DNA from: Actinoalloteichus_B caeruleus | GTDB taxonomy: Bacteria > Actinomycetota > Actinomycetes > Mycobacteriales > Pseudonocardiaceae | Assembly: GCF_000718005.1 (NCBI RefSeq) | Contig: NZ_JODV01000001.1 | DNA: 64,000 nt | Strand: one strand, 5' to 3' | Shown here: one piece after another, positions 51,473-60,502 of the stretch | How the letters are laid out: each line of letters opens with the position of its first letter | How positions within the stretch are numbered: the stretch's first letter is position 1 | The notes under the pieces: model-generated | Seen by the model: only the letters and a program-made list of their open reading frames with translations | Databases searched by the model: none | Told to the model about the DNA's origin: nothing | Position numbers and translations under genes: made by a program

Positions 51473-51994
51473 TCAGTTCCCCCCGCCGAGCGGGTGTTCG
51501 AAGGACAGCAGCCGGATTCCGTCGACCGACCAGTCCCGTGCCGGCAGGCGGCGGAAGCCGAGGCGTTCGTACACCCGGTGCGCGGTGGTCATGCGCTCCT
51601 GGGAGCAGCACACCACCCGTTCCACGCCCAGCTCACCAGCCCTGACCAGCACCGCCCTGGTCAGGGCCGCTCCCACCCCGCGCCCCCTCGCCTCGGGGCG
51701 CACGGCGAGCATCCGGAACTCGAGCTCTCCGTCGCGGGCCATCTCGGCGAAGGGGGTGCCGGCGGCGGCGACGGTGACGGTGCCGAACACCCGGCCGTCG
51801 ACGACGGCGACGAGGAGTTCCGCCTCCCGGTCACGGCGGCCGGTGTCCCGGAGCTCCTCCGCGTACTCCTCGTTGCCGACGAGGAACCGCTCCTCGTCGT
51901 AGGCGGCGACGGTGAGCTCGCCCACCTCCGCCAGTTCGGTCGCCAGAGGGCGACGGATCACGGGTAAGCCGCTGTGCACCATGCTCCGCATCAT
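51473..51994 (-). CDS. GNAT-family N-acetyltransferase
   Basis: 173 residues. Acetyl-CoA binding motif A is LAVRPEARGRGVGAALTRAV, preceded by LLVAVVDGRVFGTVTVAAAG and followed by VVCCSQERMTTAHRVYERLG with the GFRRL end strand. Substrate unknown. Two consecutive ATG codons start the gene (51994 and 51991); GAGGACAACG upstream favours the first. It faces away from the ACT gene and lies upstream of nothing else on its strand. Confidence 0.88.
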   Translation of the reverse strand: MMRSMVHSGLPVIRRPLATELAEVGELTVAAYDEERFLVGNEEYAEELRDTGRRDREAELLVAVVDGRVFGTVTVAAAGTPFAEMARDGELEFRMLAVRPEARGRGVGAALTRAVLVRAGELGVERVVCCSQERMTTAHRVYERLGFRRLPARDWSVDGIRLLSFEHPLGGGN

Positions 51995-52109
51995 CGTTGT
52001 CCTCGTTCCGTGCCTACCGGCAGGTGTGGGGTCGGCCGGCGCCGGACCCGTGTCCGGCCGGTCCTGGTCCTCAGCCGCCCGGGAACGACCCGGGCGGTAC
52101 GGGCCCGGG

Positions 52110-54323
52110 TCAGTCGGCGGCGTCCCCCGACTCGTCGGCGCGCTCGGCCAGGGCCGCTGCCGCGTCCGGCCCGTCGTCGAGCAGCACCCGGAAACCGGGT
52201 TCCCGCAGCACGGGCACGCCCAGCTGAACCGCCTTGTCGTACTTCGACCCCGGGGAGTCACCGACGACCACGAAGGCCGTCTTCTTGGACACCGATCCCG
52301 CCGCCCGGCCGCCCCGGGCCATGATGGCCTCCTTGGCCTCGTCACGCGACAGGGTTTCCAACGAGCCGGTGACCACGATGGACAGCCCCTCCAGATGGCG
52401 GGGGACGCTCTCGTCGCGCTCGTCCTCCATGCGCACCCCGGCCCGCCGCCACCGGGCGACGACCTCGCGGTGCCAGTCGACCGCGAACCACTCGCGGACG
52501 GAACGCGCGATCGCGGGGCCGACGCCGTCGACGGCGGCGAGTTCCTCCTCGGAGGCGTGCTCGATGCGGTCCACCGTGACGAACTCGCGCGCCAACGCCT
52601 GCGCGGCGGTGGGTCCGACGTGCCGGATCGACAGGCCGACCAGGACCCGCCACAGCGGCTGTTCCTTGGCCGTCTGAAGGTTGCGCAGCAGTTTGTGCCC
52701 GTTCGCGGACAACTCGCCGGCCTTGGTGCGGAACAGGTCGACCCGGAGCAGGGTGTCGGCGGTGAGGTCGAACACCTCACCCTCGTCCTCCAGGACACCG
52801 GAGGCCAGCAACGCGGTGGCCGCCTCGTAGCCGAGCACCTCGATGTCGAAGGCCCCGCGCCCGGCGAGGTGGTGGAGCCGTTCCCTCAGCTGCGCCGGGC
52901 AGGAGCGGGCGTTGGGACAGCGGATGTCGACATCGCCCTCCTTCTCGTACCGCAGTTCCGTACCGCACTCGGGGCAGTGGGTGGGCATCGTGAACTCGCG
53001 CTCCGTGCCGTCGCGGGCCTCGACGACCGGGCCGAGCACCTCCGGGATGACGTCCCCGGCCTTGCGGATCACCACGCGGTCCCCGATGAGCACCCCCTTG
53101 CGGCGGACCTCGTCTCCGTTGTGGAGGGTCGCGAGGCTGACCGTCGACCCGGCGACCTTCACCGGTTCCATGAGCGCGAACGGGGTCACCCGGCCGGTGC
53201 GGCCGACGTTGACCCGGATGTCCACCAGCTTGGTGGTGGCCTCCTCCGGCGGGTACTTGTAGGCGATCGCCCAGCGGGGCGCCCGGGAGGTGCTGCCGAG
53301 GCGCCGTTGGAGGGCGACCTCGTCGACCTTGATCACCACGCCGTCGATCTCGTGCTCGGCGTCGTGGCGGTGTTCGCCCCAGTAGGCGATCTCCGCGCGG
53401 ACCTGTTCCACGGTGTCGAGGACCTTCGCGTTCGCCGAGGTGGGCAGGCCCCAGGCCTCCAGCGCCGCGTAGGCCTCGGACTGGCGGGTGGGCTCGAAAC
53501 CCTGCCGGCGGCCCATCCCGTGGCTGATCATGCGCAGCGGGCGGGTGGCCGTGACCCGGGGGTCCTTCTGCCGGAGGGAGCCCGCCGCCGCGTTGCGGGG
53601 GTTGGCGAAGGGCGCCTTGCCCGCCTCGACGAGTCGGGCGTTGAGCTCCGCGAACTCGGACACGGCGAAGAAGACCTCGCCCCGGACCTCGACGAGGGCG
53701 GGCACGGGGAACTCGTCGCTCGGGCTGAGCCGTTCGGGGACGTCCCGCATGGTGCGCACGTTGAGGGTGACGTCCTCACCGGTGCGGCCGTCACCCCTGG
53801 TCAACGCCCTGACCAGCACGCCGTCCCGGTAGAGCAGGTTGATGGCCAGCCCGTCGATCTTCAGTTCGCACAGGTAGTGCGCCTGGTCCCCGACCTCGCG
53901 GCCGACGCGGTCCGACCAGGCGGAGAGCTCCTCGTCGTCGAAGGCGTTGTCGAGGCTCATCATCCGTTCGAGGTGGTCGACGGCGGTGAAGTCCGTGGAG
54001 AACCCTCCCCCGACGGCCTGCGTCGGCGAGTCCGGGGTCGCCAGGCCCGGGTGGTCCTCCTCCAGGCGGAGCAGTTCCTGCCAGAGCCGGTCGAACTCGC
54101 CGTCGGCGATGGTGGGCGCGTCGAGGACGTAGTAGCGGAACTGGTGCCCTCTGATCTCCTCGGCAAGCCGCTGGTGGTGCTCACGCACCTCGGTGGGAAC
54201 GTCCTCGACGCCCTGCCGCTCGGCGACCTCCGGCTGGTCGACGGTCGTCGGCGAGGCCGGGTCGGCGGCGGCCGGGCTGGACGTCGCCGGGTTCACGGGT
54301 TCCTGGGGCAGCTCGCTGGTCAC
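52110..54323 (-). CDS. ligA: NAD-dependent DNA ligase
   Basis: 737 residues; seals nicks in replication and repair. Ia domain for NMN binding (HQFRYYVLDAPTIADGEFDRL), adenylated lysine in YLCELKIDGLAINLLY, LTRGDGRTGEDVT, OB fold, a four-cysteine zinc site (CPECGTELRY and RCPNARSCPAQL), helix-hairpin-helix repeats and a C-terminal BRCT domain (HLEGLSIVVTGSLETLSRDE). The first 45 residues are a Pro/Ala-rich extension. GTG 54323 stands six bases after TAGCCT (54335-54330), so the mRNA is probably leaderless. Confidence 0.97.
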   Translation of the reverse strand: MTSELPQEPVNPATSSPAAADPASPTTVDQPEVAERQGVEDVPTEVREHHQRLAEEIRGHQFRYYVLDAPTIADGEFDRLWQELLRLEEDHPGLATPDSPTQAVGGGFSTDFTAVDHLERMMSLDNAFDDEELSAWSDRVGREVGDQAHYLCELKIDGLAINLLYRDGVLVRALTRGDGRTGEDVTLNVRTMRDVPERLSPSDEFPVPALVEVRGEVFFAVSEFAELNARLVEAGKAPFANPRNAAAGSLRQKDPRVTATRPLRMISHGMGRRQGFEPTRQSEAYAALEAWGLPTSANAKVLDTVEQVRAEIAYWGEHRHDAEHEIDGVVIKVDEVALQRRLGSTSRAPRWAIAYKYPPEEATTKLVDIRVNVGRTGRVTPFALMEPVKVAGSTVSLATLHNGDEVRRKGVLIGDRVVIRKAGDVIPEVLGPVVEARDGTEREFTMPTHCPECGTELRYEKEGDVDIRCPNARSCPAQLRERLHHLAGRGAFDIEVLGYEAATALLASGVLEDEGEVFDLTADTLLRVDLFRTKAGELSANGHKLLRNLQTAKEQPLWRVLVGLSIRHVGPTAAQALAREFVTVDRIEHASEEELAAVDGVGPAIARSVREWFAVDWHREVVARWRRAGVRMEDERDESVPRHLEGLSIVVTGSLETLSRDEAKEAIMARGGRAAGSVSKKTAFVVVGDSPGSKYDKAVQLGVPVLREPGFRVLLDDGPDAAAALAERADESGDAAD

Positions 54324-54549
54324 GCGAAGAGGCTAGAACGAGCACCTGACACCGGCTGGGTGACGTCGGGGCGAGCCGCCGCGCGGGTCGACGCGAGCGG
54401 GGTCCGCCGGGTCTCGGGTCGGGCCCGTCCCGGCCCGGGGAGGGGTGGGGGCGGCGCGGCCCGACGGGGCTCTCGACGAACCGCTCACCGGCACACCCGG
54501 GCCGGCCACCCGGGTTCGGCCGGCCGTGGGGCGGGGCGGGTGACGCGGA

Positions 54550-55257
54550 TCAGGTGGGTCGGCGCTGGCTCTCGTCCAGCTCACGCACCATCTCGCGGAA
54601 CTCGAGCAACCCGATCGCTCCGTGCGGCTCGCGCTCGGCGGTCTCGACCCGGCCGAGGCGGTCGGCCGCCAGCCGCTCCCCGAGCGTGGCGTCCAGGGGG
54701 AGGAAGGTCATGGCCGCCTTCGCGGCGTCGGCGAGCTCGGCCATCAGGGGGTGGAACACCGCGACGTCGACCAGCCCCGCGGACTCGTCGACCAGCGGAG
54801 CGACCCGGACGTCGGCGAGTTCGATGCGGTGGGCGCCGAAGTTGACGGTGACACCCGTCGGGTCGGGGACCGGCGGAACCGCGTCGTGGTATTCCCAGAT
54901 CGCGCTCTGCGGCGGCGCGGCGGCCATCCAGGCGTCGGTGTAGGAGCGCAACGCGGGGTCACCCTGGCCGCTGATCACCAGCGCGTAGATGGCGTGGACG
55001 CCCCGCTCGACCGAGAAGTGCAGGTCGGGGTGCAGCAGTTCGACGGCGGAGCAGAGTTCGTGCTCCACGCGGTGGGGTTCGCCGTCACCGAGTGCGGAGC
55101 TCAGGACCGGCAGCAGTTCCTCCCAGCGTCGCCAGAAGGCCGCGGCCGCCACCTCGGGTTCGGCGCCCGTACTGGACGGATCACCGTCGGACAGTTGGTC
55201 GCCTGGGTCGGGTTCAGAGGACCAGACCCGGCGGAGGAACCTCTTCACAGCGCCCAT
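54550..55257 (-). CDS. Conserved hypothetical protein
   Basis: 235 residues, family not recognised. The start is basic (MGAVKRFLRRVW), then a helical region FWRRWEELLPVLSSALGDGE, PDLHFSVERGVHAIYALVIS and VPPVPDPTGVTVNFGAHRIE, LADVRVAPLVDESAGLVDVA. No signal peptide or membrane helix. The acidic, soluble layout with repeated Leu/Asp-Glu motifs suggests a cytoplasmic protein. ATG 55257 fits the first conserved-looking segment. It lies between ligA and the MetE-like gene on the same strand. Confidence 0.75.
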   Translation of the reverse strand: MGAVKRFLRRVWSSEPDPGDQLSDGDPSSTGAEPEVAAAAFWRRWEELLPVLSSALGDGEPHRVEHELCSAVELLHPDLHFSVERGVHAIYALVISGQGDPALRSYTDAWMAAAPPQSAIWEYHDAVPPVPDPTGVTVNFGAHRIELADVRVAPLVDESAGLVDVAVFHPLMAELADAAKAAMTFLPLDATLGERLAADRLGRVETAEREPHGAIGLLEFREMVRELDESQRRPT

Positions 55258-55362
55258 TGTGCGCGACCTCGGCGCCGATGGCACCACCCTGTCGTGCGGC
55301 CCGCCCAACTCGTCGGCCGTGTCACCCGTTCCGGTCGCCGCGCCCTGGTCCCGTCGCGGGCC

Positions 55363-56418
55363 TCACCCGCCCCAGCTCTCCGGCGGCTCGACGAAGGCAC
55401 GTCCGAGGTCCCGCACCAGGGTGAGGGCCGTCCGCGCCCAGTCCCGCGTCGCGCCGGCCAGCCCGCACGCGGTGGCGGGGACCAGCAGGTCAGCCAGCCG
55501 TGGCCGGGCGAAGCCGAGGCGGTCGGCCACGGCCAACGCCGGTGCCGCGGCGGACCGGAGGTCGAGCGGACCGGTGGGCGGGGTGCCCGGGACCAGGCCG
55601 AGGGCCAGCCTCGTCCCGCCGTCCCAGGTCTCGCCGAGCTCGTCCCAGAACGCGGTGTCCGCGCCGTCGAGGGAGGCCGCGTCGAAGGACACGACGTCCA
55701 CCCCGGCCTCGGCGAACAGGCGCACGGGAGGACGCCGGGCGCAGCAGTGGGCGAACACCGGCGCGCCGGTCACCTCCCGGGTCGTCTCGACCACCTCGTG
55801 GAGGAGTCGGACGGCGTCCGGCTCGGAGACGGCGGACACGGTCCCGTACCCGGAGGGGGTGGGCAGGCTCCCCCGCAGGACCGCCGGCAGCGTGGGCTCG
55901 TCGAACTGCACGACCAGGTCCGCGCCGGTGCGGGACCGCAGCTCACCGAGGTGCTCCCGCAGTCCCTCCAACAACGACTCGGTGAGGTCCCGCAGTGCCC
56001 CCTGGTCGGTGAGGACCCGGTGGCCCCGGGGGAGTTCCAGCCCGGCCGCGAGCGTCCACGGGCCCGCCACCTGGACCTTCAGCAGGGGCGGGCGGTGCCC
56101 GGCCTCCTGGAGCGCCTGGTCCAGCCCGTCGAGGTCCCGGTGGTGGAGGTCGACGGCGCGCCGGTGGTCCGCCCCGGGGCGTCCGGTGAGGCGGTAGCCG
56201 GAGGGCACCGATTCGAAGGGCATGCTGACGAGGAGCCCGGCCGCGCGGCCGATCAGGTCGGCGCCGAGTCCCCTGGCCGGCAGTTCCGGGAGGTGGGGGA
56301 GGTCGGGCAGTTCCCCCAGGACCGTTCTCGCGGCCTCCACGGGGTCGGTGCCGGGCATCGACCCGACGGCGGTGGCCGTGCCGGCGGGCCAGGGGGCGGT
56401 GCGAGCTGCCGAGTTCAC
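55363..56418 (-). CDS. Cobalamin-independent methionine synthase-like protein (C-terminal domain type)
   Basis: About 351 residues of the UROD/MetE-like barrel. TATAVGSMPGTDPVEAARTV and LPDLPHLPELPARGLGADLI form the start, VQVAGPWTLAAGLELPRGH and DLVVQFDEPTLPAVLRG follow, and VFAHCCARRPPVRL with the His/Cys pair resembles the zinc-binding site of MetE. Too short for full MetE (about 750 residues) and lacking its N domain, it probably does not use folate; methyl donor unknown. Relative of Rv3015c beside ligA. GTG 56418 chosen from the family start; ATG 56436 is possible. Confidence 0.82.
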   Translation of the reverse strand: MNSAARTAPWPAGTATAVGSMPGTDPVEAARTVLGELPDLPHLPELPARGLGADLIGRAAGLLVSMPFESVPSGYRLTGRPGADHRRAVDLHHRDLDGLDQALQEAGHRPPLLKVQVAGPWTLAAGLELPRGHRVLTDQGALRDLTESLLEGLREHLGELRSRTGADLVVQFDEPTLPAVLRGSLPTPSGYGTVSAVSEPDAVRLLHEVVETTREVTGAPVFAHCCARRPPVRLFAEAGVDVVSFDAASLDGADTAFWDELGETWDGGTRLALGLVPGTPPTGPLDLRSAAAPALAVADRLGFARPRLADLLVPATACGLAGATRDWARTALTLVRDLGRAFVEPPESWGG

Positions 56419-56512
56419 GATCGCACTACCTACCATCCGGCGGGAACCACCGGAAGGGCGGCCCCCGCCCCCGGTTGCCGTTTCCCGGCGGCGCGCCTGG
56501 CAGAGTGTGCCG

Positions 56513-57478
56513 ATGAGCACCAGCCAGTCCGCCGGTCATCGCGCGTCCGCGTCCCGTCCCGCCCGGTCCGGGCCGGTCCCCACCAGGGAGATGGTGTGGG
56601 CCGCGGCCAGCCGCATGCGCCCGTACCTGCGCCGCACCCCGTTGCTCCGGGTGGAGGTCGACGGGCGTCCCCTGGTGTTGAAGTTGGAGCACCAGCAGCT
56701 GACCGGCTCGTTCAAGCTGAGAGGCGCGCTGAACGCGCTGCTCGCGGGCGACCGGCCGCGCCGGGTGGTCACGGCCTCGGGCGGCAACCACGGCCTGGGC
56801 GTGGCGACGGCGGCCCGGCTGCTCGGGGTGCCGGCCGAGGTGTACGTGCCCACGACCGTTCCCGACGGGAAGGCGCGGCGGATCGAGGCGACCGGGGCGA
56901 CCCTGGTCCGGCACGGGGACCGGTACGCGGAGGCCGCTGCGGCGGCCGTGCTGGCCGCCAGCGGCGAGGGCGTGCGGTACGTGCCGGCCTACGACGACCC
57001 GGAGGTGGTCGTAGGCCAGGGGACGGTCGCCGCCGAGGTCGTGGCGGACCTCCCCGAGGTGGACACGGTGGCGGTGGCCGCCGGAGGTGGTGGGCTCGCG
57101 GCGGGGACGGTGCTCGCCGTCGGGCCGGAGCGGACGGTGGTGGCGGCGGAGCCGGTCGGCTGCGCGTCGCTGGGCCACGCGTTGGAGGCCGGCGAGCCGG
57201 TGGACGCCCCGGTGAACTCCGTCGCCTCGTCAGCGCTGGGGGCGACCCGCGTCGGGGACCACCCCTTCGCGGTGCTCGGGTCGGCCGAGAACCTGCGGTC
57301 GGCGCTCGTGGAGGACGCGCGGCTGTTGGCGGCGCGGGACCGGCTCTGGGAGGAGTTCCGCATCGCCGCCGAGCCGGCGGCGGCAGTTCCCTTCGCGGCC
57401 TGGCTCGACGGGGACGTCCCCGGCCGGCTGCCGTGCGTGGTGGTCTGCGGCGCCAACACCGACTGGGCCCCGGCCTGA
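56513..57478 (+). CDS. Threonine/serine dehydratase-like PLP enzyme
   Basis: 321 residues, fold type II. PLP lysine in QQLTGSFKLRGALNALL, asparagine loop TASGGNHGLGVATAARLLG, and the phosphate-binding AVAAGGGGLAAGTVLAVGPE are in order. No C-terminal regulatory ACT domain, so it is a catabolic or serine/threonine dehydratase or racemase rather than biosynthetic IlvA; this agrees with isoleucine being made through CimA. A CAGAGT box stands six bases before ATG 56513. Divergent from the MetE-like gene. Confidence 0.87.
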   Translation: MSTSQSAGHRASASRPARSGPVPTREMVWAAASRMRPYLRRTPLLRVEVDGRPLVLKLEHQQLTGSFKLRGALNALLAGDRPRRVVTASGGNHGLGVATAARLLGVPAEVYVPTTVPDGKARRIEATGATLVRHGDRYAEAAAAAVLAASGEGVRYVPAYDDPEVVVGQGTVAAEVVADLPEVDTVAVAAGGGGLAAGTVLAVGPERTVVAAEPVGCASLGHALEAGEPVDAPVNSVASSALGATRVGDHPFAVLGSAENLRSALVEDARLLAARDRLWEEFRIAAEPAAAVPFAAWLDGDVPGRLPCVVVCGANTDWAPA

Positions 57479-57550
57479 CGGTCCGCGCGCCGCGCCGTGG
57501 GCGGTGGGCCGGCTCCGAGGGGTCCCGTCCCAGCGCCCGGCGGGGTGACC

Positions 57551-58648
57551 TCAGGAAGTGGCGCTGATGCGGCCCGCCCCCAGCACCAGGTCACCGGCGT
57601 CCGCGTCCGGCCGGTACAGGACGGCGACCTGCCCGGGAGCCACCCCCCGGACGCTGTCCCGCAGCCTGATCCGCACGCGGTCCCCGTCCCGTTCGGCCAC
57701 CGCCGGGGCGACGCCGCCGTGCGCCCGGATCTGCACGACGCACTCGACCAGCCCGTCCAGCGGCCGCCCCGTCGGCCACACCGCGTCGTCGGCGACGATC
57801 TCCGTCACGGCCAGCCGTTCGGAGGCGCCGACCCGGACGGTGCCGGACACGGGTTCGAGCGAGAGCACGTAACGCGGCCGCCCGTCGGCCGAGGGGCGGT
57901 CGAGCCCCAGGCCCTTGCGCTGCCCGACGGTGAAGCCGTGCACCCCGCCGTGCTGGCCCAGCACCTCCCCCGTCTCGTCGTCCACGAGGTCACCCGAGCG
58001 GTTGCCGACCCGGGCGTCGAGGAACGCCCGGGTGTTGCCGTCGGGGATGAAGCAGATGTCGTGGCTGTCCGGTTTCCTGGCCACGGCGAGGTCCTGCCGT
58101 TCGGCCTCGGCGCGGATGTCCGGCTTCCGCGTGTCCCCGACCGGGAACAGCGCGTGCCGCAGCTGGTCGGGGCGGAGGGAGGCCAGGACGTACGACTGGT
58201 CCTTGTCCGGGTCCACCGCCCGGCGCAGCTCGACGCCCGCCCCGTCGGCGGTGGGCGCGATCCTGGCGTAGTGGCCGGTGCAGACCGCGTCGAAACCGAG
58301 GGCCAACGCCTTCTCCAGCAGGGCCTCGAACTTGATGCGTTCGTTGCACCGCATGCACGGGTTCGGGGTCCGCCCGGCCTCGTACTCGGCGACGAAGTCG
58401 TCGATGACGTCCTCGCGGAACCGCTCGGCGAAGTCCCAGACGTAGAAGGGGATGCCGAGGAGGTCAGCCGCGCGGCGCGCGTCGCGGGAGTCCTCGATGG
58501 TGCAGCACCCCCTGGCCCCGGTGCGGAGGGTGCCGGGTTTGGCGGAGAGCGCCAGGTGCACGCCGACCACGTCGTGGCCGGCCGCGACCGCCCTCGCCGC
58601 GGCCACCGCCGAGTCCACTCCCCCACTCATCGCCGCCAGGACTCGCAA
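57551..58648 (-). CDS. mnmA: tRNA-specific 2-thiouridylase
   Basis: 365 residues; adds sulfur to U34 of Glu, Gln and Lys tRNAs with ATP and persulfide from IscS. PP-loop LAAMSGGVDSAVAAARAV, first catalytic cysteine in TPNPCMRCNERIKFEALLE, DQSYVLASLRPDQLRHALFP, and second cysteine in PDSHDICFIPDGN are visible, followed by VHGFTVGQRKGLG. TTG start at 58648 is supported by GGAGGTG eight bases upstream. It begins three bases after the iscS stop, so the two are one operon. Confidence 0.97.
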   Translation of the reverse strand: MRVLAAMSGGVDSAVAAARAVAAGHDVVGVHLALSAKPGTLRTGARGCCTIEDSRDARRAADLLGIPFYVWDFAERFREDVIDDFVAEYEAGRTPNPCMRCNERIKFEALLEKALALGFDAVCTGHYARIAPTADGAGVELRRAVDPDKDQSYVLASLRPDQLRHALFPVGDTRKPDIRAEAERQDLAVARKPDSHDICFIPDGNTRAFLDARVGNRSGDLVDDETGEVLGQHGGVHGFTVGQRKGLGLDRPSADGRPRYVLSLEPVSGTVRVGASERLAVTEIVADDAVWPTGRPLDGLVECVVQIRAHGGVAPAVAERDGDRVRIRLRDSVRGVAPGQVAVLYRPDADAGDLVLGAGRISATS

Positions 58649-58651
58649 GGT

Positions 58652-59887
58652 TCACACCTCCGCCGAAGTTCGCAGTGTCCGTCCGCCGCGCCGCCGCGCC
58701 CCGGCCAGGCCCGCGCTGCGCGCCCGGGCCACCACGGGCCCGATCGCCTCCCGCACCGCGGCGATGTCCTCGGCCGTGGAGGTGTGCCCCAGCGAGAAGC
58801 GCAGGGAGCCCCGCGCGGTGGCCGGGTCGGCGCCCACGGCGAGCAGCACGTGGCTGGCCTGGGCGACGCCGGCCGTGCAGGCCGAGCCCGTGGAGCACTC
58901 GATGCCCTTCGCGTCGAGGAGCATCAGAAGGCTGTCGCCCTCGCAGCCCGGGAAGGTGAAGTGTGCCAGCCCCGGCAGCCGCCCCGGGTGGGGCCCGGTG
59001 GCGGGGCCGTCGCCGTCCCCGTTGAGCACCGCGTCGGGGACGGCGACGCGCACGGCGGCGACCAGGTCGTCCCGCAGGGCCGCGAGCCGGGCGGCCTGTT
59101 CCCGCTGTTCGCCGACCGCCTCCCGGACCGCCACGGCCAGGGCGCTGATCGCCGGGACGTCGAGGGTCCCGGAGCGGACGTCCCGTTCCTGCCCTCCTCC
59201 GTGCAACAGCGGGGTACACGAGGTCTGCCGGTCGAGGAGGAGCACGCCCACGCCGGCGGGGCCCCCGACCTTGTGCCCGGTCAGGGTGAGGGCGTTCGCC
59301 CCGCTGGCCGTGAAGTCGACCGGGACGGCTCCGACCGCCTGCACGGCGTCGGTGTGCAGCGGGATCCCGTGCGCGGCGGCGGTCCTGGCGAGGTCGGGGA
59401 CGGGGTTGACCGTGCCGATCTCGTTGTTGGCCCACATGACGGTGGCCAGGGCCACCGCGTCCGGGTCCTCGGCGATGGCCTCGGCCAGGACCTCGGCGTG
59501 CACCCGCCCGGTCGGGTCGACGGGCAGCCAGGTGACGTCGGCGCCCTCGTGGTCGGCCAACCACTGCACGGCGTCGAGCACGGCGTGGTGTTCGACGGCG
59601 GAGGCCAGGATGCGGCGCCGGCGGGGGTCCGCCGCGCGGCGCGCGTGGAAGATCCCCTTGACCGCGAGGTTGTCGCTCTCCGTCCCACCGCCGGTGAAGA
59701 TCACCTCGGAGGGGCGGGCGCCGAGGGCGTCCGCGATCGCCTCCCGGGACTCCTCCACGGTGCGGCGGGCCCGACGACCGGAGGCGTGCAGCGACGAGGC
59801 GTTGCCCAGGGTCAGCAGCGCCGCGCTCATGGTGGACACCGCGCCCGGTCGCATCGGGGTCGTCGCGGCGTGGTCGAGGTAGGCCAT
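58652..59887 (-). CDS. iscS: Cysteine desulfurase
   Basis: 411 residues, PLP-dependent; takes sulfur from cysteine as persulfide for MnmA and Fe-S cluster assembly. YLDHAATTPMRPGAV start, PLP histidine in SAVEHHAVLDAVQWLA, TMWANNEIGTVNPV, PLP lysine in LTLTGHKVGGPAGVGVL, and the catalytic Cys loop in ECSTGSACTAGVAQASHVLL. The C terminus has an Arg/Gly-rich tail. TAGGCT nine bases before ATG 59887 suggests a very short 5' leader. It heads the iscS-mnmA operon. Confidence 0.96.
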   Translation of the reverse strand: MAYLDHAATTPMRPGAVSTMSAALLTLGNASSLHASGRRARRTVEESREAIADALGARPSEVIFTGGGTESDNLAVKGIFHARRAADPRRRRILASAVEHHAVLDAVQWLADHEGADVTWLPVDPTGRVHAEVLAEAIAEDPDAVALATVMWANNEIGTVNPVPDLARTAAAHGIPLHTDAVQAVGAVPVDFTASGANALTLTGHKVGGPAGVGVLLLDRQTSCTPLLHGGGQERDVRSGTLDVPAISALAVAVREAVGEQREQAARLAALRDDLVAAVRVAVPDAVLNGDGDGPATGPHPGRLPGLAHFTFPGCEGDSLLMLLDAKGIECSTGSACTAGVAQASHVLLAVGADPATARGSLRFSLGHTSTAEDIAAVREAIGPVVARARSAGLAGARRRGGRTLRTSAEV

Positions 59888-60502
59888 CGTTGACCCAGCC
59901 TAACGGGGGTCGCGGGCCGCTCGGCAGGCACGCGACGGCCGACGGGGGCGAGGCGGGTCACCCACCGAGGGTGGGACGGCCCCCGCCCGACGCGGAACCG
60001 GACTGGGGCCGCCGACTGGGTTGGGGGAAACAACGTTGCTCGGGCGTGATGATTCATCTTCCGAGTCTGTCGGGCACCTCACCCTCTCGGTCGGCAGACA
60101 CCGCTCCTCGATGTCGCCGGATGCGGCGAGGCAACCCGCACCCCCGAGGAGGGGGACAACCCGTGGCCGGCCGAGCGTGTGACCTCACCCGACCCGGCCT
60201 CCGCTCGCCCGCCGGCCCGTTACCGCAGTCGGCCGAACTGACCGGCTGCGCGGACTGGCACCGGCGGGCGTGAACCAGGGCGGAGCACGAACGGAGCACG
60301 AGCGGAACGCCCGCCCGAGCCATCAGGAACGGCAAGAGTCGAAGTCCGGCCTGCTTCATGAACCGCGCGATGGAACCTGGACGAGCTTCTTTCGCTCCGC
60401 TCCCCCGTGGGTAGCCTGTTCGCGAATCCCCGCCCAACGTGACCGCTACACGCGACCAGGTGGAGGCACCGGCGGGGACGATTCCGGGGAGAAGAGGGAA
60501 TC
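59888..60502. other. 615-bp intergenic region before the XRE regulator
   Basis: No gene supported. Holds the iscS promoter on the left, a short direct repeat (GGAGCACGA twice, about 60282-60300), and on the right a TAGCCT -10-like box (60412-60417) followed by the palindrome TTCGCGAA (60419-60426), possibly the promoter and operator of the XRE gene. Codon-like structure is absent. Confidence 0.45.

Noticed and set aside
59827..60057. Short minus-strand ORF upstream of iscS
   Set aside because: No ribosome site, composition-biased product, and it overlaps the iscS start and promoter.
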